From: Manihot esculenta
Taxonomy: Eukaryota; Streptophyta; Magnoliopsida; Malpighiales; Euphorbiaceae
Assembly: GCF_001659605.2 (NCBI RefSeq)
Contig: NC_035162.2
Coordinates: 28,387,526-28,451,525, forward strand
Direction: 5' to 3'
Length of the DNA stretch: 64,000 nucleotides
The notes beneath the pieces were generated by a model. It saw only the letters and a program-made list of their open reading frames with translations, had not been told where the DNA came from and ran no database searches. A program made the position numbers and the translations under genes. Shown one piece after another: positions 10,481 through 21,820 of the stretch; position 1 is the first letter of the stretch; every line of letters begins with the position of its first letter.

Positions 10481-11134
10481 CTATTCACTTTCCTCAACAT
10501 TCCTATAATTCGGTTTTCCTCTATGAATCTCACAACATATAGACAACAGACGACCCAAAAACACAAGCATACCTGGCACCTCTGTGTCAACTGTGGCTGC
10601 CTCCTGCTGAACAGTTCTACCAGAAAATGTCCGCTGGGACTGAACTATCCAAGGCGCAACAGGACACTCACGTATCATATGTCCTTCCTGACCACACCTA
10701 TAACATCCTGTTATCCCTACACGACAGACTCCCTTATGCAACCTTCCACACCTCAAACATTTTGGTCTAAAACTCGGACCAGCATCACTATACAAACTAG
10801 GGTTTATCCTATTCCAGAACTCCTTTTGCTTTGACCTTCTAAGGCCTCTGACTTTTTGCTTACTAGTGCTCCCCCATTGCACTCCTTTTGAGGTAGCTGT
10901 ACTCCAAGTAGAGGGATCATTCTCTCCTATAACTGAACGTCTGGTATCCTTGGCCTGCATATCCTCTAAAGATTCGATGTCCATATTCACCTGCAAACCT
11001 ATATCCCTTCTTTGCACATCCACTTCCCTCTCTTTCCTATCTCCAGATACTCTTTCTAGATCCATTCCATCCCTGCTTTCATCAAAAGACCCTTCAGACG
11101 GATCTGAATCAATCTGAGGACTAATTCCACTCAT
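10481..11134 (-). pseudogene. Truncated Gag of F with CCHC zinc knuckle
   Basis: A 217-codon frame starting at the ATG at 11134 (MSGISPQ), at the place where G and H start Gag. It has an acidic N-terminal part, then KCLRCGRLHKGVCR and the knuckle [14 protein letters not shown], so the nucleocapsid end is intact. Most of the central capsid domain present in G, H and K is deleted, and the reading ends in unrelated sequence (RNVEESE). It might still bind RNA but is unlikely to assemble particles alone (inference). Upstream, 11135-11400 is leader sequence without a gene. Confidence 0.65.
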
Positions 11135-11400
11135 CTTAGCTCTTCTGAAAACACAAAACACAAATAGACAAACATTAGCACACATATAGTTCATATGAAA
11201 GACACATGAACATAGAACATATACATGCATAGCATCCCTCATGGCATTTCACATCAGCACGCAAAACAAAACGTAACAACCTAATGGACATGATTTTACT
11301 GATTGTGCTTTGCCTTGCTATGACTGAAGCAACCTCTTTCCGATGTGGGATCTCTCATCCTTGAACAAACATGCTCACACACCGTACTTTTGAGGAACCA

Positions 11401-11413
11401 GGCTCTGATACCA
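11401..11413 (-). other. Primer binding site of F, tRNA-iMet
   Basis: On the minus strand TGGTATCAGAGCC, a perfect complement of the 3' end of plant initiator tRNA-Met, 2 nt from the 5' LTR end at 11416. Confidence 0.85.
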
Positions 11414-12778
11414 TCTGTAACACCCCGGAAACTGGTACCTCTCTGTAACGGCCCAAAGTGCTCGGCACTAGGATCCAGATCGGCTTAAGGCCGCCTAGAC
11501 CCGTAGTAAGCCTGTTATGAACTCTGTGTACCTGGACAAATCCCATACATGATCCAACTCGACTACTCATTGAACTTTCTTTCTCTGTAAAAACTACCAG
11601 ACTTAACCTTTAAAACATCAGACATCTCAGTCTGAAATAGCCCTCAGGGCTAAACCAGTGATACGTAGCAAGTAACCTCCATGCACTATGCTCTGAAACA
11701 TAGAACCCACTCTATAGGGTCAGCATATCATAAGTTAACCTTGGCTACCATAGAAGCACAGGAATCAAACCTGGTCTTCCCTCTGCACTGGTCTTGGGTC
11801 AAGGGAATGAAACCCTATCTTCTCTCACAGTTATCCTTCCCTGGGTTTGCAAAATACAACAGTGATTAAGTCTGTTTTGACACAGTTCTCATCAAGAAAC
11901 TGAAAACAGGATACATGCATAGACAAGGGATAAACAAACACTAGGCAAAGCACATTCTAAACCATCTCATACTTCCTTACATGTTATGACATACTTGTAC
12001 ATATAACTCTTTTCATTTACATCATGTCCACACTAAGCTATTACACATACAGTCCTTGAATCAACACTCTGCTCTTGCTGACTCTCCCCAGCTACTCTGA
12101 ACCTGCAAAACTGGGATTAAGGGAGTGGGATGAGCTCTAAAGCCCAGTGAGTAGAACAGTAAATAAAACAAGTCATTAACACAGATCTTATGGAATGCAT
12201 CATATCACAGACAATCCACATCAAGGGTAAACCTGTCACCACATAGTCCCAGTAACTCTGTGCCAGGGCGTAGAATCGAGCACCTGGTCTACCTGTCATC
12301 AGTACTTACCATTTGCCAGGGCGTAGTCAAAGGCTCCTGGACTTTACATATACCTGCCAGGGCGTAGTCAAAGGCTCCTGGACTTCCTGTCTGAGACTCT
12401 TGGATCATTCAGCATTTACCCACAACAACAAGTACGTAATGCAATGCGGCATATTCGTGAACTCTAATGCACGCAACCTACTATATACTCATGATGCATG
12501 AACTCTGCTGGAAGTAGTTTATTTCTTAATGAAAAGCATTAAGTTTTGTTCCACTCACCTCTGCTCCTCTAGCAGAAAACAGAACTGACGCAGCAACACC
12601 TACCTCTGATGACCTCCTCGCACTCTCGGGTCCAATCCTACACAAAAGGACTCGAATGAGGTGTCAAACACATTCTAAACAATTCGTAAACAACATCCCA
12701 AAACCCCTTAAAACGCTCCTAAAACAATCACATAAGGCATGCAAAAGAAAGGCTAGACAGAACACATTCGGCAGCAGG

Positions 12779-13043
12779 TTCGGCGGCCGAATGCCCTATC
12801 CAGAATCGAAACTTGCATACTTTCGGCGGCCGAATGTCTACTTTCGGCTGCCGAACCCTTTCGGGGGCAAGGTTCGGGGGCCACAACATACTCCAGAGAT
12901 GAAAGTTTCTAACCTTCGGCGGCACCTTCGGCGGCCGAAACCCCTTAAGCAGAGCCGAACCTTAAAACACTCGGGGGCAAGCTGTGGCAGCCGAAGCCAC
13001 CATGCAAGAGGTTCGGCGGCCGAATGCTCCTTCGGCTGCCGAA
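12779..13043 (-). repeat. TTCGGCNGCCGAA cluster, R/U5 side of F LTR
   Basis: Full 13-mers at 12779-12791, 12822-12834, 12843-12855, 12927-12939, 13012-13024 and 13031-13043, with several one- or two-base variants between. Each is two complementary hexamers around one free base and includes GCCGCC or its complement. The spacing is irregular, so this is not a simple tandem repeat. Confidence 0.85.
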
Positions 13044-13576
13044 CCTGAGTTCTTCAAGAACTCAGCTTCACCCGCAACCTAGCTCCTCCATCCTTTTCAC
13101 CTCTCTAAACATGCATAACACCACTCCTTCACACACATATACTCAAGTATATGAACAAAGGGGTCCAACACTAACTTACAACCCCAACAAAACAACAAAC
13201 AAACACATAGACAAGCTTTCATGCATAACTCATCAAAAACTAAACTTAAACCCTATACATGCAACTCTACCCTTAACCTCTTTAAAAGCTGGTATAAATC
13301 AGTAAAACAAGGTAAAAAGCTGCCCTTACCTCCTGAAAACAGAAGCTGATCAACCTGAACCTAAGGACATGCACCACCTTCCCTTCACCTTCTCCACACT
13401 ACCAAACCTCTCTTTTTCACTCAAACCCTTCACCATCAACCCATTAAAACGTTACAAGGTGAGAAAACCAAAGCAAGTGACTCAGGGAGGACGTGGCCTC
13501 ACCTCAGGAAGTGAAAGGAACGGAAATCCATCCAATTCACCGACTGGAGGCACTGAAAAAGAGGGCTGGCCGACTC

Positions 13577-13693
13577 ACCTTCGGCTGCCAAACCTGCATG
13601 CAAAACCATGCAACGTTCGGGGGCCGAACATGACCTTCGGAAGCCGAATCTATAACACTTTCGGCGGCTGAACATTATCTCCGGCGGCCGAAC
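13577..13693 (-). repeat. TTCGGCNGCCGAA cluster, U3 side of F LTR
   Basis: Five variant copies (TTCGGCTGCC, TTCGGGGGCCGAA, TTCGGAAGCCGAA, TTCGGCGGCTGAA, CCGGCGGCCGAA) about 175-290 bp from the LTR 5' end. The matching cluster in the 3' LTR is 2338-2453. Confidence 0.8.
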
Positions 13694-13868
13694 ATGGCAA
13701 AAGTTCCCAAAGTCTTTTCTCTTCAAAACGTAATCCAAAACTCATTCAAAACACATTAAATACTGAAAACAGTTTAGAAATCATTCTCTTACCCTTCTAA
13801 CAACACTGACATCCTCGAATTCCACCGGACGGTAAGAATTCCGATGCCTGAGCTAGCCGGGTATTACA

Positions 13869-13913
13869 CTGGCTGCATCCACGATAGAGTGGAAACTCTC
13901 CTTTTCTGCATCC
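13869..13913 (-). pseudogene. 41-bp gag fragment plus 4-bp filler: recombination scar
   Basis: 13869-13909 is identical to part of the Gag-coding strand of H (about 24298-24337). Then ATCC (13910-13913) matches neither neighbour, and 13914 begins inside a G LTR. Gag sequence joined to an LTR interior through filler bases is typical of end joining after a large deletion. F inserted at the left edge of this fragment. Confidence 0.75.
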
Positions 13914-14411
13914 ATGAAGGATCCTAACGTGGAGTTATGGAGAAATCCCTTCTCAAAGCTCCAAGCTTCAAACTTTGCTCTTTTTGCTTAAAACCTTCAA
14001 TAATCACCAAAACTCTTAAAAACTTGGAAAGATTTGGTGAAAATCATGGAAAACATGAAAGTCAACATGGGAAGGGTTTTGGCTCACCTCTGGCTGCAAG
14101 TGGAGGAGAAATATCCTCCTTCCACCGACCCTTGGCCCTTAAATAGGTGGCTAGCCAGACCACCTTCGGCAGCCGAACATGAAGCCGAAACCATGCAATG
14201 TTCGGCGGCCGAAAGTGACCTTCGGCGGCCGAACCTTTGCATTTCTCCCTTATTGCTTTTCTTTCAAAACTCATTTCCTTTAACCTTTCAACCTTTAAAC
14301 ACTCTTAAAACACACATGAAAACATATGTATTACCCTTCTCGAGGGTTCCGACACCCGAGATTCCACCGGACTACAGGAATTCTGATGCCGGACTCGAGC
14401 CGGGTATTACA
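13914..14411 (-). repeat. Partial 3' LTR of G
   Basis: Matches 21325-21820. It includes the U3 motif cluster (about 14165-14236) and a TATA-like CTATTTAAG on the minus strand near 14140. The remaining about 1.66 kb is lost at the scar on the left. Confidence 0.88.
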
Positions 14412-14426
14412 TTCTCCCCCCCTTAA
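14412..14426 (-). other. Polypurine tract of G
   Basis: On the minus strand CTTAAGGGGGGGGAGAA abuts the 3' LTR. The adjacent ACATTCGGGGACGAATG is shared with I and K. Confidence 0.8.
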
Positions 14427-14489
14427 GAACATTCGTCCCCGAATGTCTCTAACACAACATAAAACACATAAAAAGGGGAAAAACTAACC

Positions 14490-17400
14490 TTAAAACAGAT
14501 GGGGATATTGCTGGAGCATAAACTCCCGTGTCTCCCAGGTGCACTCTTCTAAATTGTGGTGGTTCCATAGGACTTTCACCATGGGTATTTTCTTGTTTCT
14601 GAGCTTTCTAATCTGGGTGTCAAGGATCCGTACTGGCTGCTCTATATAGGTGAGATCTCCAAGGATCTCTACATCAGGCTCACTGAGAACCTTACTCGGA
14701 TCTGACACAAACTTTCTCAACATAGAAACATGAAATACCGGGTGAATTCGTTCCATCGAGGTAGGTAAATCCAGCTTATACGACACATTTCCGATCCTCT
14801 GCAAAATCTCAAAGGGACCAATGTACCGTGGGGCTAGTTTACCCTTCTTGCCAAAGCGAACCACTCCTTTCGTTGGAGACACCTTTAGCAATACCATATC
14901 CCCCTCCTGGAACTCGATCTGCTTCCTACGGATGTCTGCATAGCTTTTCTGTCTGCTTACTGCTGTTCTGATCCTCTCTCTGATGATAGGTACTAGCCTG
15001 CTGGTAACCTCTACAATCTCTGGCCCTGCAAGAGCCTTCTCTCCTACCTCTTCCCAGCAAACAGGTTTTCGGCACTTCCTCCCATACAAAGCTTCATAAG
15101 GGGCCATCCCGATGCTAGCATGATGGCTGTTGTTGTAGGCAAACTCCACCAGAGGTAGATGCTGCCTCCAAGAACCGCCAAAGTCTAACTCACACATTCT
15201 CAGCATATCTTCGATGGTCTGAATGGTCCTCTCTGACTGACCGTCTGTCTATGGATGGAAAGCAGTGCTGAACTCCGATCTTGTGCCCATTTCACTCTGC
15301 AGACTCCGCCAAAACCTGGAGGTGAACTGAGGTCCTCTATCTGATACTATCAACACTGGAACTTCATGAAGCCTCACTATCTCTTCTACATACACCTGCG
15401 CCAATTTGTCCACATAGTAGTTACTCCTAACTGGAATGAAGTGAGCAGATTTCGTGAGTCTATCCACAATCACCCATATGGAGTCTAGCCTGTTGGACAT
15501 CGCCGGTAACCCCACTACAAAATCCATAGCTATATTTTCCCATTTCCACTATGGAATCGGCAGTGGGTTAAGCATTCCAGCCGGCTTTTGGTGCTCTAGC
15601 TTCACCCTTTGACATGTTTCGCAGGCTGACACGAACTGTGCCACTTCTCTTTTCATAGCTGGCCACTAATACACTCTTCTCAGATCTTGATACATTTTGG
15701 TGGCTCCAGGGTGAATGCTATACCTCGCATTATGAGCTTCCCTCATAATGTCTTCCTTCAAACCGCTGTTATCTGGTACACATAATCTCTTACCGTACCG
15801 AAGAATCCCCTCACTATCAAATCTGAACTCTGCACTGTTGCCAGACTGAACAGTCCTGGCAATCTTCACTAACTCGGGGTCTTCGTGCTGTTTCAGAGCC
15901 ACTTGCTCTAGAAACACTGGTGTTACTCTCATCTGTGCGATCAAAGCACCTGTACCAGATAACCGCAACTGTAGCCCTTCATCCATGAGTCTGTAGAAGT
16001 CCTTCACCACCGGTCTTCTCTCTACTGCAATGTGGGATAAACTGCCAAGTGACTTCCGGCTTAAGGCATCAGCGACAACATTAGCCTTACCCGGATGTTA
16101 CTGGATCTTGCAATCGTAATCACTGAGCAATTCTACCCACTGTCTCTGCCTCAAGTTTAACTCTCTCTTACTCAAGATGTGCTGCAGGCTCTTATGATCT
16201 GTATAGATCTCACACTTTACCCCATAGAGGTAATGCCTCCACATCTTAAGTGCAAAGATAACAGCTGCCATCTCCAGATCGTGTGTCGGGTAATTCAGCT
16301 CGTGCTTCTTCAGCTGTCTAGAAGCATAAGCTATCACTCTGTCCTTCTGCATCAACACACAACCTAATCCCACTCGGGATGCATCACAGAATACTGTGAA
16401 ATCTTCATCACTGATCGGCAGAGCTAACACCGGTGCTAAAGTCAACCGTCTCTTCAACTCTTCAAAACTCTCATCACAATCCTCTGACCATACGAACTTC
16501 TGATTCTTTCTGGTCAGTCTGGTCATAGGAGCAGCTATCTTCGAGAAGTCTTGAACGAACCTCCGATAGTAACCTGCCAAACCCAGAAAACTCTTGATCT
16601 CAGTCACTGTAGTGGGTGTAGGCCAGTTGGCTACTGCCTCTACCTTTTTGGGATCTACTGCTATACCTTCCTCTGATACTACATGTCCCAAACAGGAAAT
16701 GCTCCTTAGCCAGAACTCGCACTTGGAGAACTTGGCATACAAGCCATGCTCTCTCAAGGTTTGCAAAACTATCCGCAGATGCTGGGCATGTTCTTTTGCA
16801 TTCCTGGAGTACACCAAGATATCATCAATAAAGACGATCACAAAACGATCCAGGTACTCCCTGAACACCCTGTTCATGAGATCCATGAATGCTGCAGGGG
16901 CGTTAGTCAACCCGAACGGCATTACCAGGAACTCATAATGCCCATATCTGGTCCTGAAAGCTGTCTTGGGTACATCTTCTTCCCTGATTCTTAACTGGTG
17001 GTATCCAGATCTTAGATCTATCTTCGAGAAACAACCTGCTCCCGCTAGCTGGTCGAATAGATCATCGATCCTGGGTAAAGGATACTTGTTCTTGATAGTG
17101 ACTTTGTTCAACTGCCTGTAGTCAATACAAAGTCGAAGATATCCATCCATCTTCCTGACAAACAGTACTGGAGCACCCCAGGATGAGGTACTCGGGCGGA
17201 TGAACCCCTTGTCTACTAAGTCCTGCAACTGCTCTTTCAACTCTCTCAGCTCTGCTGGTGCCATCCTGTAGGGCGGTATAGAGATCGGTCTGGTACCAGG
17301 CATCAATTCGATCTCGAACTCTATTTCCCTATCAGGTGGTAGTCCTGGAAGCTCTTCAGGAAACACATCTGGAAACTCTCTAACTACTGGTACTGAGGAC

Positions 17401-19424
17401 GGTTCCCTAACCTGAATGTCTAGCTCTCTCACATGAGCTAGGAACCCCTGACAACCTCTCCTCAACAACCTATGAGCCTGAAGGGCTGATATCAACCCCT
17501 TAGGTGTCCCTCTCATATCTCCTCTGAAGACACACTCTGACCCATCCTGGTCTCTGAAACTCACTACCTTGTCTCTACAATTCAGAGTAGCATTATACGT
17601 AGATAACCAATCCATCCCTAGAATGACATCAAAATCTGTCAACTCTAGAACCACCAGGTCAGCTGGAAGGTATCTACCCTCTATGCACACTGGACTGAAC
17701 CGACAGACTGACTCTGCCAAAGATGGATCACATTTGGGTCCACTGACCCAAAGAGGACACTCTAGCTCGGACACCATCAGACCCAACCTCTCTGCGGCTC
17801 TAGAAGAAATGAAAGAGTGAGAAGCACCGGGGTCCATCAAAGCATACACCTCTGAACACCCAATGATGAGATTACCTGACACCACGGTGTTTGAAGTGTC
17901 TGCCTCCTGTTGTGTCATGGTGAAAATCCGTGCTGGAGCTGACGGACCTGCACCTCGGGAACCCATCCTTGATGAAGAGGCTGTCCCTCTTCCTCTTCCT
18001 CTACCACTGCTCTGGGGTATAGCTGGAGCGGCTGGCTGTGCCACACTTCCAGAAGTCATCTGCTGAGATGAAGCCATAGAGGTCATGTTAGGACACTGCT
18101 TTGCCATATGCCCTTCCTGCCCACATCTGTAGCAGGCTGTAGATCCCTTCAGACAGACTCCTCCGTGCTGCCTTCCACAGTTTGGACATACTGGTCTATC
18201 AGCGCCAGAACCTGAGCCTCTACCCATTCCTAAACTGGATTTCATTCTGCCCCAGAATCTGCTCTTTTTTCCTTTACCCTTCTCTCCTCTCCTATCCCCT
18301 GAAGCAGCTGCACCAGGAACTTTCGAACCTGAGGACTGTGCCACCGGCTGCCTAACTGTCCCTTGGAAACTGGCACTAGCCTCCATCATTCTCGCTGCAT
18401 CAACAATTGAGTGAAAACTCTCTTTATCAGCTGCCAGGATCAGAGAAGAATACCTGGTGTGTAATCTCATGGCATATCTCCTTGCTTTCTTCTTCTCGGT
18501 GTCATATGCTTGTCCCACATATTGGAACAAATCCAAAAACTTGTCAGTGTACTCATCTACACTCATTCCCTCCGTCTGTCTCAACTGTTCGAATTCCACC
18601 ATCTTCATTTCTCTGAAACTGTCAGGAAAAGCCCACCCTGCAAATTCATTGGCGAACTCTTCCCATGTCATACTGTCTATCCTGGGGTCCACATAGTTCT
18701 TGAACCATTCTCTGGCTTTCTTGCACTTTAATGTGAACCCTGCCATCTCGATGGCCCTATGATCATCAGCTCCCAACTTACTCGCTATCATTCTGACTGC
18801 ACCAAGATACTCAAAGGGATCATCTCCCGTATTGAATTTAGGAGCATCCAACTTTAAGTACTCGGTCATCTTTACTTTACTTCCCCCTGAAGAACTGGGT
18901 TGTTGTGCTTCCACAACAGAGGCTACTGGTTCAGGTGGTGGTGGTGGAGGAACTGGTTCTCTCACTTCAGGCTGTACTGGACTTGGATGAACAGGTGGGG
19001 GTGGATACATGTGATGTGGTGGATAGAAGGAAGGATAGGGCATATAGGGCATATAGGGTGGATATGGGGTGAAGCTGGAGTAATCCGACGTGCCTCCCAT
19101 CGGATACCCCGGGCCCTGTGGAAAGGGTGGATAGCCAAATCCCGAGGCCTGAGTGCCTCCCTGGGACTCCCCCATACCTTCTTTCGACCTTCTAACACCC
19201 ATGCTTACATCTCTACTCCGATCACCCTCCATCAGTTCTACTGACCTTCCTCCTCTGCTTACTCCTCTTCTGCTCTCGTCAGAAGACCTTCTAGGGTCTT
19301 GTGACGTTCCCTCCCTGCTTGACCTGTGAGATCTAGCCCTCGGCAAAGCAGGTGGACGAGCAGCTGCACCCTCACTTACAGGTGGGACTCCAGTCAATCT
19401 TGCGGATCGACGAGTTCCTCGCAT
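14490..19424 (-). pseudogene. Gag-Pol polyprotein of G, four in-frame stops
   Basis: One frame of 1,645 codons from [12 protein letters not shown] at 19424, interrupted only by stops at 16098-16100 (TAA), 15666-15668, 15549-15551 and 15249-15251 (TAG). Domains in order, with rough residues: Pro-rich N-terminus; Gag capsid (about 190-350); CCHC knuckle [14 protein letters not shown] (about 430); aspartic protease [10 protein letters not shown] (about 530); RT from [17 protein letters not shown] (about 753) with FIDDILVYS (about 865); RNase [11 protein letters not shown] (about 1007); integrase with MDFVVGLP (about 1298) and SDRGPQFTS (about 1362); and a C-terminal chromodomain-like tail ([14 protein letters not shown]...VLWNHH) ending YPHLF. 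The architecture is that of Del/Tekay chromoviruses. There is no frameshift, so decay is recent. A 43-codon upstream extension (to 19553) looks like leader. Confidence 0.9.
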
Positions 19425-19649
19425 CTTAACTCTCTCTGAAAAATAGCATATAACATAACACATTAGCAACATAGCAACATACATCACAGATAAAATAATG
19501 CACATGTATGAATCATGGCATTTCACATCAGCATATACAGACAGGACTGACATCCTATCCTAGTGGACATGTTTCCCTATGGTGCTTGACCTGCTTCACC
19601 TCTATATGAACCCGACTCTATCTCTATAGGTCCGACCATATGAACCTAG

Positions 19650-19662
19650 GGCTCTGATACCA
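19650..19662 (-). other. Primer binding site of G, tRNA-iMet
   Basis: TGGTATCAGAGCC on the minus strand, 3 nt from the LTR end at 19666. The stretch 19425-19649 between it and gag is untranslated leader. Confidence 0.85.
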
Positions 19663-20261
19663 ATCTGTAACAGCCCGGAAACCGAACTGCTACCGGCACT
19701 AGGATCCAGATCGGCTTAAGGCCGCCGGGACACGTAGTAAGCCTACTGTGAACTCTGTGTACCTGTAAAAACTCATACATGATCATACATTTTCTGTAAA
19801 AATTAAATCTCTTTCTCTGTCCCAAGGCTTAACCTGTGCATGCACTAACTCTGTACTATAAACTCCTGCTAGAGCTCTCATCTGTGCTCTAGGCGGGCTA
19901 AACTCATCTATGGCAAGCCTGGTTTTCATGCATATGTAATAAAATCATTTTCATAAACGGATCATGTATATACAAAAGCAGCACAACTCTTACAATAGTC
20001 AAGCACAAGTCTAAACACTACATAATATTAACTATCTCGTTAGAATTACATGTCCACTCTAACTATTACATATCCTTCATTTCTTCTATACCCTGCTAAG
20101 CTCGCTCTCTGAATTCTGAGGACTAAAACCTGCAAAACTCGGTTGAGGGGAGAGGGATGAGCTAAACTAGCCCAGTGAGTAGAAAATAAAACATGCTCTC
20201 ATGGAATGCATCATAACACAATCATCTCACTACATGGAACGGACAGGATCGAAAACCCCAC

Positions 20262-20396
20262 ACATAAGCTATGCCCGGCCCAAAGGCTCGCGGGACTTCA
20301 GTGCACACATAAGCTATGCTCGGCCCGAAGGCTCGCGGGACTTCAGTACATACATAAGCTATGCCTGGCCCGAAGGCTCGCGGGACTTCAGTACAT
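20262..20396 (-). repeat. Three 45-bp tandem units in G LTR
   Basis: Units start at 20262, 20307 and 20352, each with ACATAAGCTATGC, a GGCCCGAAGG core and CGCGGGACTTCAGT. A fourth begins at 20397 and breaks off. It lies at the same relative LTR position as the different repeats in F, I and K. Confidence 0.92.
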
Positions 20397-20784
20397 ACAT
20401 AACGTCGTTGGGTTATCGAATCCAACCTATGTCCGTTCCCTAACTTCACAGATCAATCAAATGCATCATCTTCGTGATTTCTAATGCATACACCCTATGT
20501 ACATTATGATGCATGACTAATGTCATGAACATTTGATAATTAAATGCTTAATGAAGTTCCACTCACCTCTGGTTGACTCTGTGCTAACTTGCAGGTTCTG
20601 AAACTGGACTCACTGCTGACCTCCCTGATTCCTCTGGTCCGTACCTACACAGGTGGACTCAAATGAGGGACCAAACTAACTCAAGAACATCTCTAAGAAA
20701 CTCCCCAAAAGCCCTCTAAAAGATCCTAAAACAATCACATAAAACATGCAAAAGAAGGCTGGACAGGGCACTTTCGGCGGCAGG

Positions 20785-21019
20785 TTCGGCGGCCGAAACC
20801 CCACTCCAGAGACGAAACTCATGCATGTTCGGCGGCACCTTCGGCGGCCGAAGGTCTCGTCCAGAGACGAAACTCACACTCTTTCGGCAGCCGAACTCCC
20901 TCTTTCGGCGGCCGAAAGTCCCTTTCTAAACCGAAAGCCTAGCTTTCGGGGGCAAGCTTTGGCAGCCGAAACTACCTCCACAAGGGGTTCGGCGGCCGAA
21001 CCTTCCTTCGGCGGCCGAA
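20785..21019 (-). repeat. TTCGGCNGCCGAA cluster in G LTR
   Basis: Exact or near-exact copies from 20785-20797 to 21007-21019. Intervening CCAGAGACGAAACT words recur in H, F, I, K and, notably, LARD B. A second cluster at 21574-21642 has three exact copies. Confidence 0.85.
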
Positions 21020-21820
21020 CCTGGTTTTGCCCGAAGGGCAGAACCTTGCCCTGTTTCATGCAAACTTTGCCCAAAAACCTACAACATGCATATCAACTAC
21101 TCCCAACTAGCACATACACATATATATGCATAAAGGGGTCTAAAACTACTCTAAAACCCCAAACAAACATAGCACATAACACTTAAACATGCTTGAACAC
21201 CAAAAATCACCAAAAACCTCACCTATACCTAAACATGCATACTACCCATACAAACTTCATAAAACCTTTTAAAATCAACAAAGAAGCTCAGGATCTTCAC
21301 TTACCTCTTAAAGAACTTGAGGATGAAGGATCCTAACGTGGAGTTATGGAGAAATCCCTTCTCAAAGCTCCAAGTTTCAAACTTTGCTCTTTTTGCTTAA
21401 AACCTTCAACAATCACCAAAACTCTTAAAAACTTGGAAAGATTTGGTGAAAATCATGGAAAACATGAAAGTCAACATGGGAAGGGTTTTGGCTCACCTCT
21501 GGCTACAAGTGGAGGAGAAATATCCTCCTTCCGCCGACCCTTGGCCCTTAAATAGGTGGTTGGCCAGACCACCTTCGGCAGCCGAACATGAAGCCGAAAC
21601 CATGCAATGTTCGGCGGCCGAAAGTGACCTTCGGCGGCCGAACCTTTGCATTTCTTCCTTATTGCTTTTCTTTCAAAACTCATTTCCTTTAACCTTTCAA
21701 CCTTTAAACACTCTTAAAACACACATGAAAACATATGTATTACCCTTCTCGAGGGTTCCGACACCCGAGATTCCACCGGACTACAGGAATTCTGATACCG
21801 GACTCGAGCCGGGTATTACA

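Larger units (their letters stand above)
542..13868 (-). mobile_element. Element F: deleted, non-autonomous Tekay-like retrotransposon
   Basis: F is a minus-strand Ty3/Gypsy element with the 5' LTR at 11416-13868, a primer site at 11401-11413, a gag remnant at 10481-11134, a decayed protease/RT-start remnant at 9371-10480, a PPT at 2628-2645 and the 3' LTR at 542-2627. LARD A (2709-9365) is nested in it. RT, RNase H and integrase are missing. The LTRs are nearly identical: by eye about five substitutions and one 12-bp indel over roughly 2.09 kb. F therefore moved recently although its coding region is dead, which implies mobilisation in trans by an intact Tekay relative (inference). TSDs cannot be checked because the left end is outside the window. 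Confidence 0.85.
11416..13868 (-). repeat. 5' LTR of F
   Basis: 2,453 bp, with plus-strand ends TGTAACACCCCGG and GGGTATTACA. It contains the 41-bp repeats (12314-12395) and two clusters of TTCGGCNGCCGAA. Compared with the 3' LTR it has one extra 12-bp unit near 12915-12927, itself a partial motif copy. Confidence 0.93.
13914..21820 (-). mobile_element. Element G: Tekay chromovirus with truncated 3' LTR
   Basis: A minus-strand element with the 5' LTR at 19666-21820, primer site 19650-19662, a gag-pol frame 19424-14490, a PPT at 14412-14426 and only the first 498 bp of its 3' LTR (13914-14411). It interrupts the pol of H at 21820/21821. The TSD would begin GGTGT (21821), but the left copy was deleted with the rest of the 3' LTR. 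The shared LTR parts differ at about eight sites by eye. Confidence 0.9.
19666..21820 (-). repeat. 5' LTR of G
   Basis: 2,155 bp, with plus-strand ends TGTAACAGCCCGG and GGGTATTACA. It contains a 45-bp triplicate (20262-20396) and the motif clusters at 20785-21019 and 21574-21642. The GGGAGAGGGATGAGCT and CCCAGTGAGTAGAA words near 20140-20185 are conserved in the other Tekay LTRs here. Confidence 0.93.

Noticed and set aside
16179..19244. Several plus-strand open frames of 60-115 codons across G (and similarly across H and K on the opposite strand).
   Set aside because: They are antisense to conserved gag-pol codons and have no independent motif.
18900..19244. Trp/Gly/Ile-rich frame resembling a membrane protein.
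   Set aside because: Antisense of the Pro-rich Gag N-terminus of G; composition artefact.
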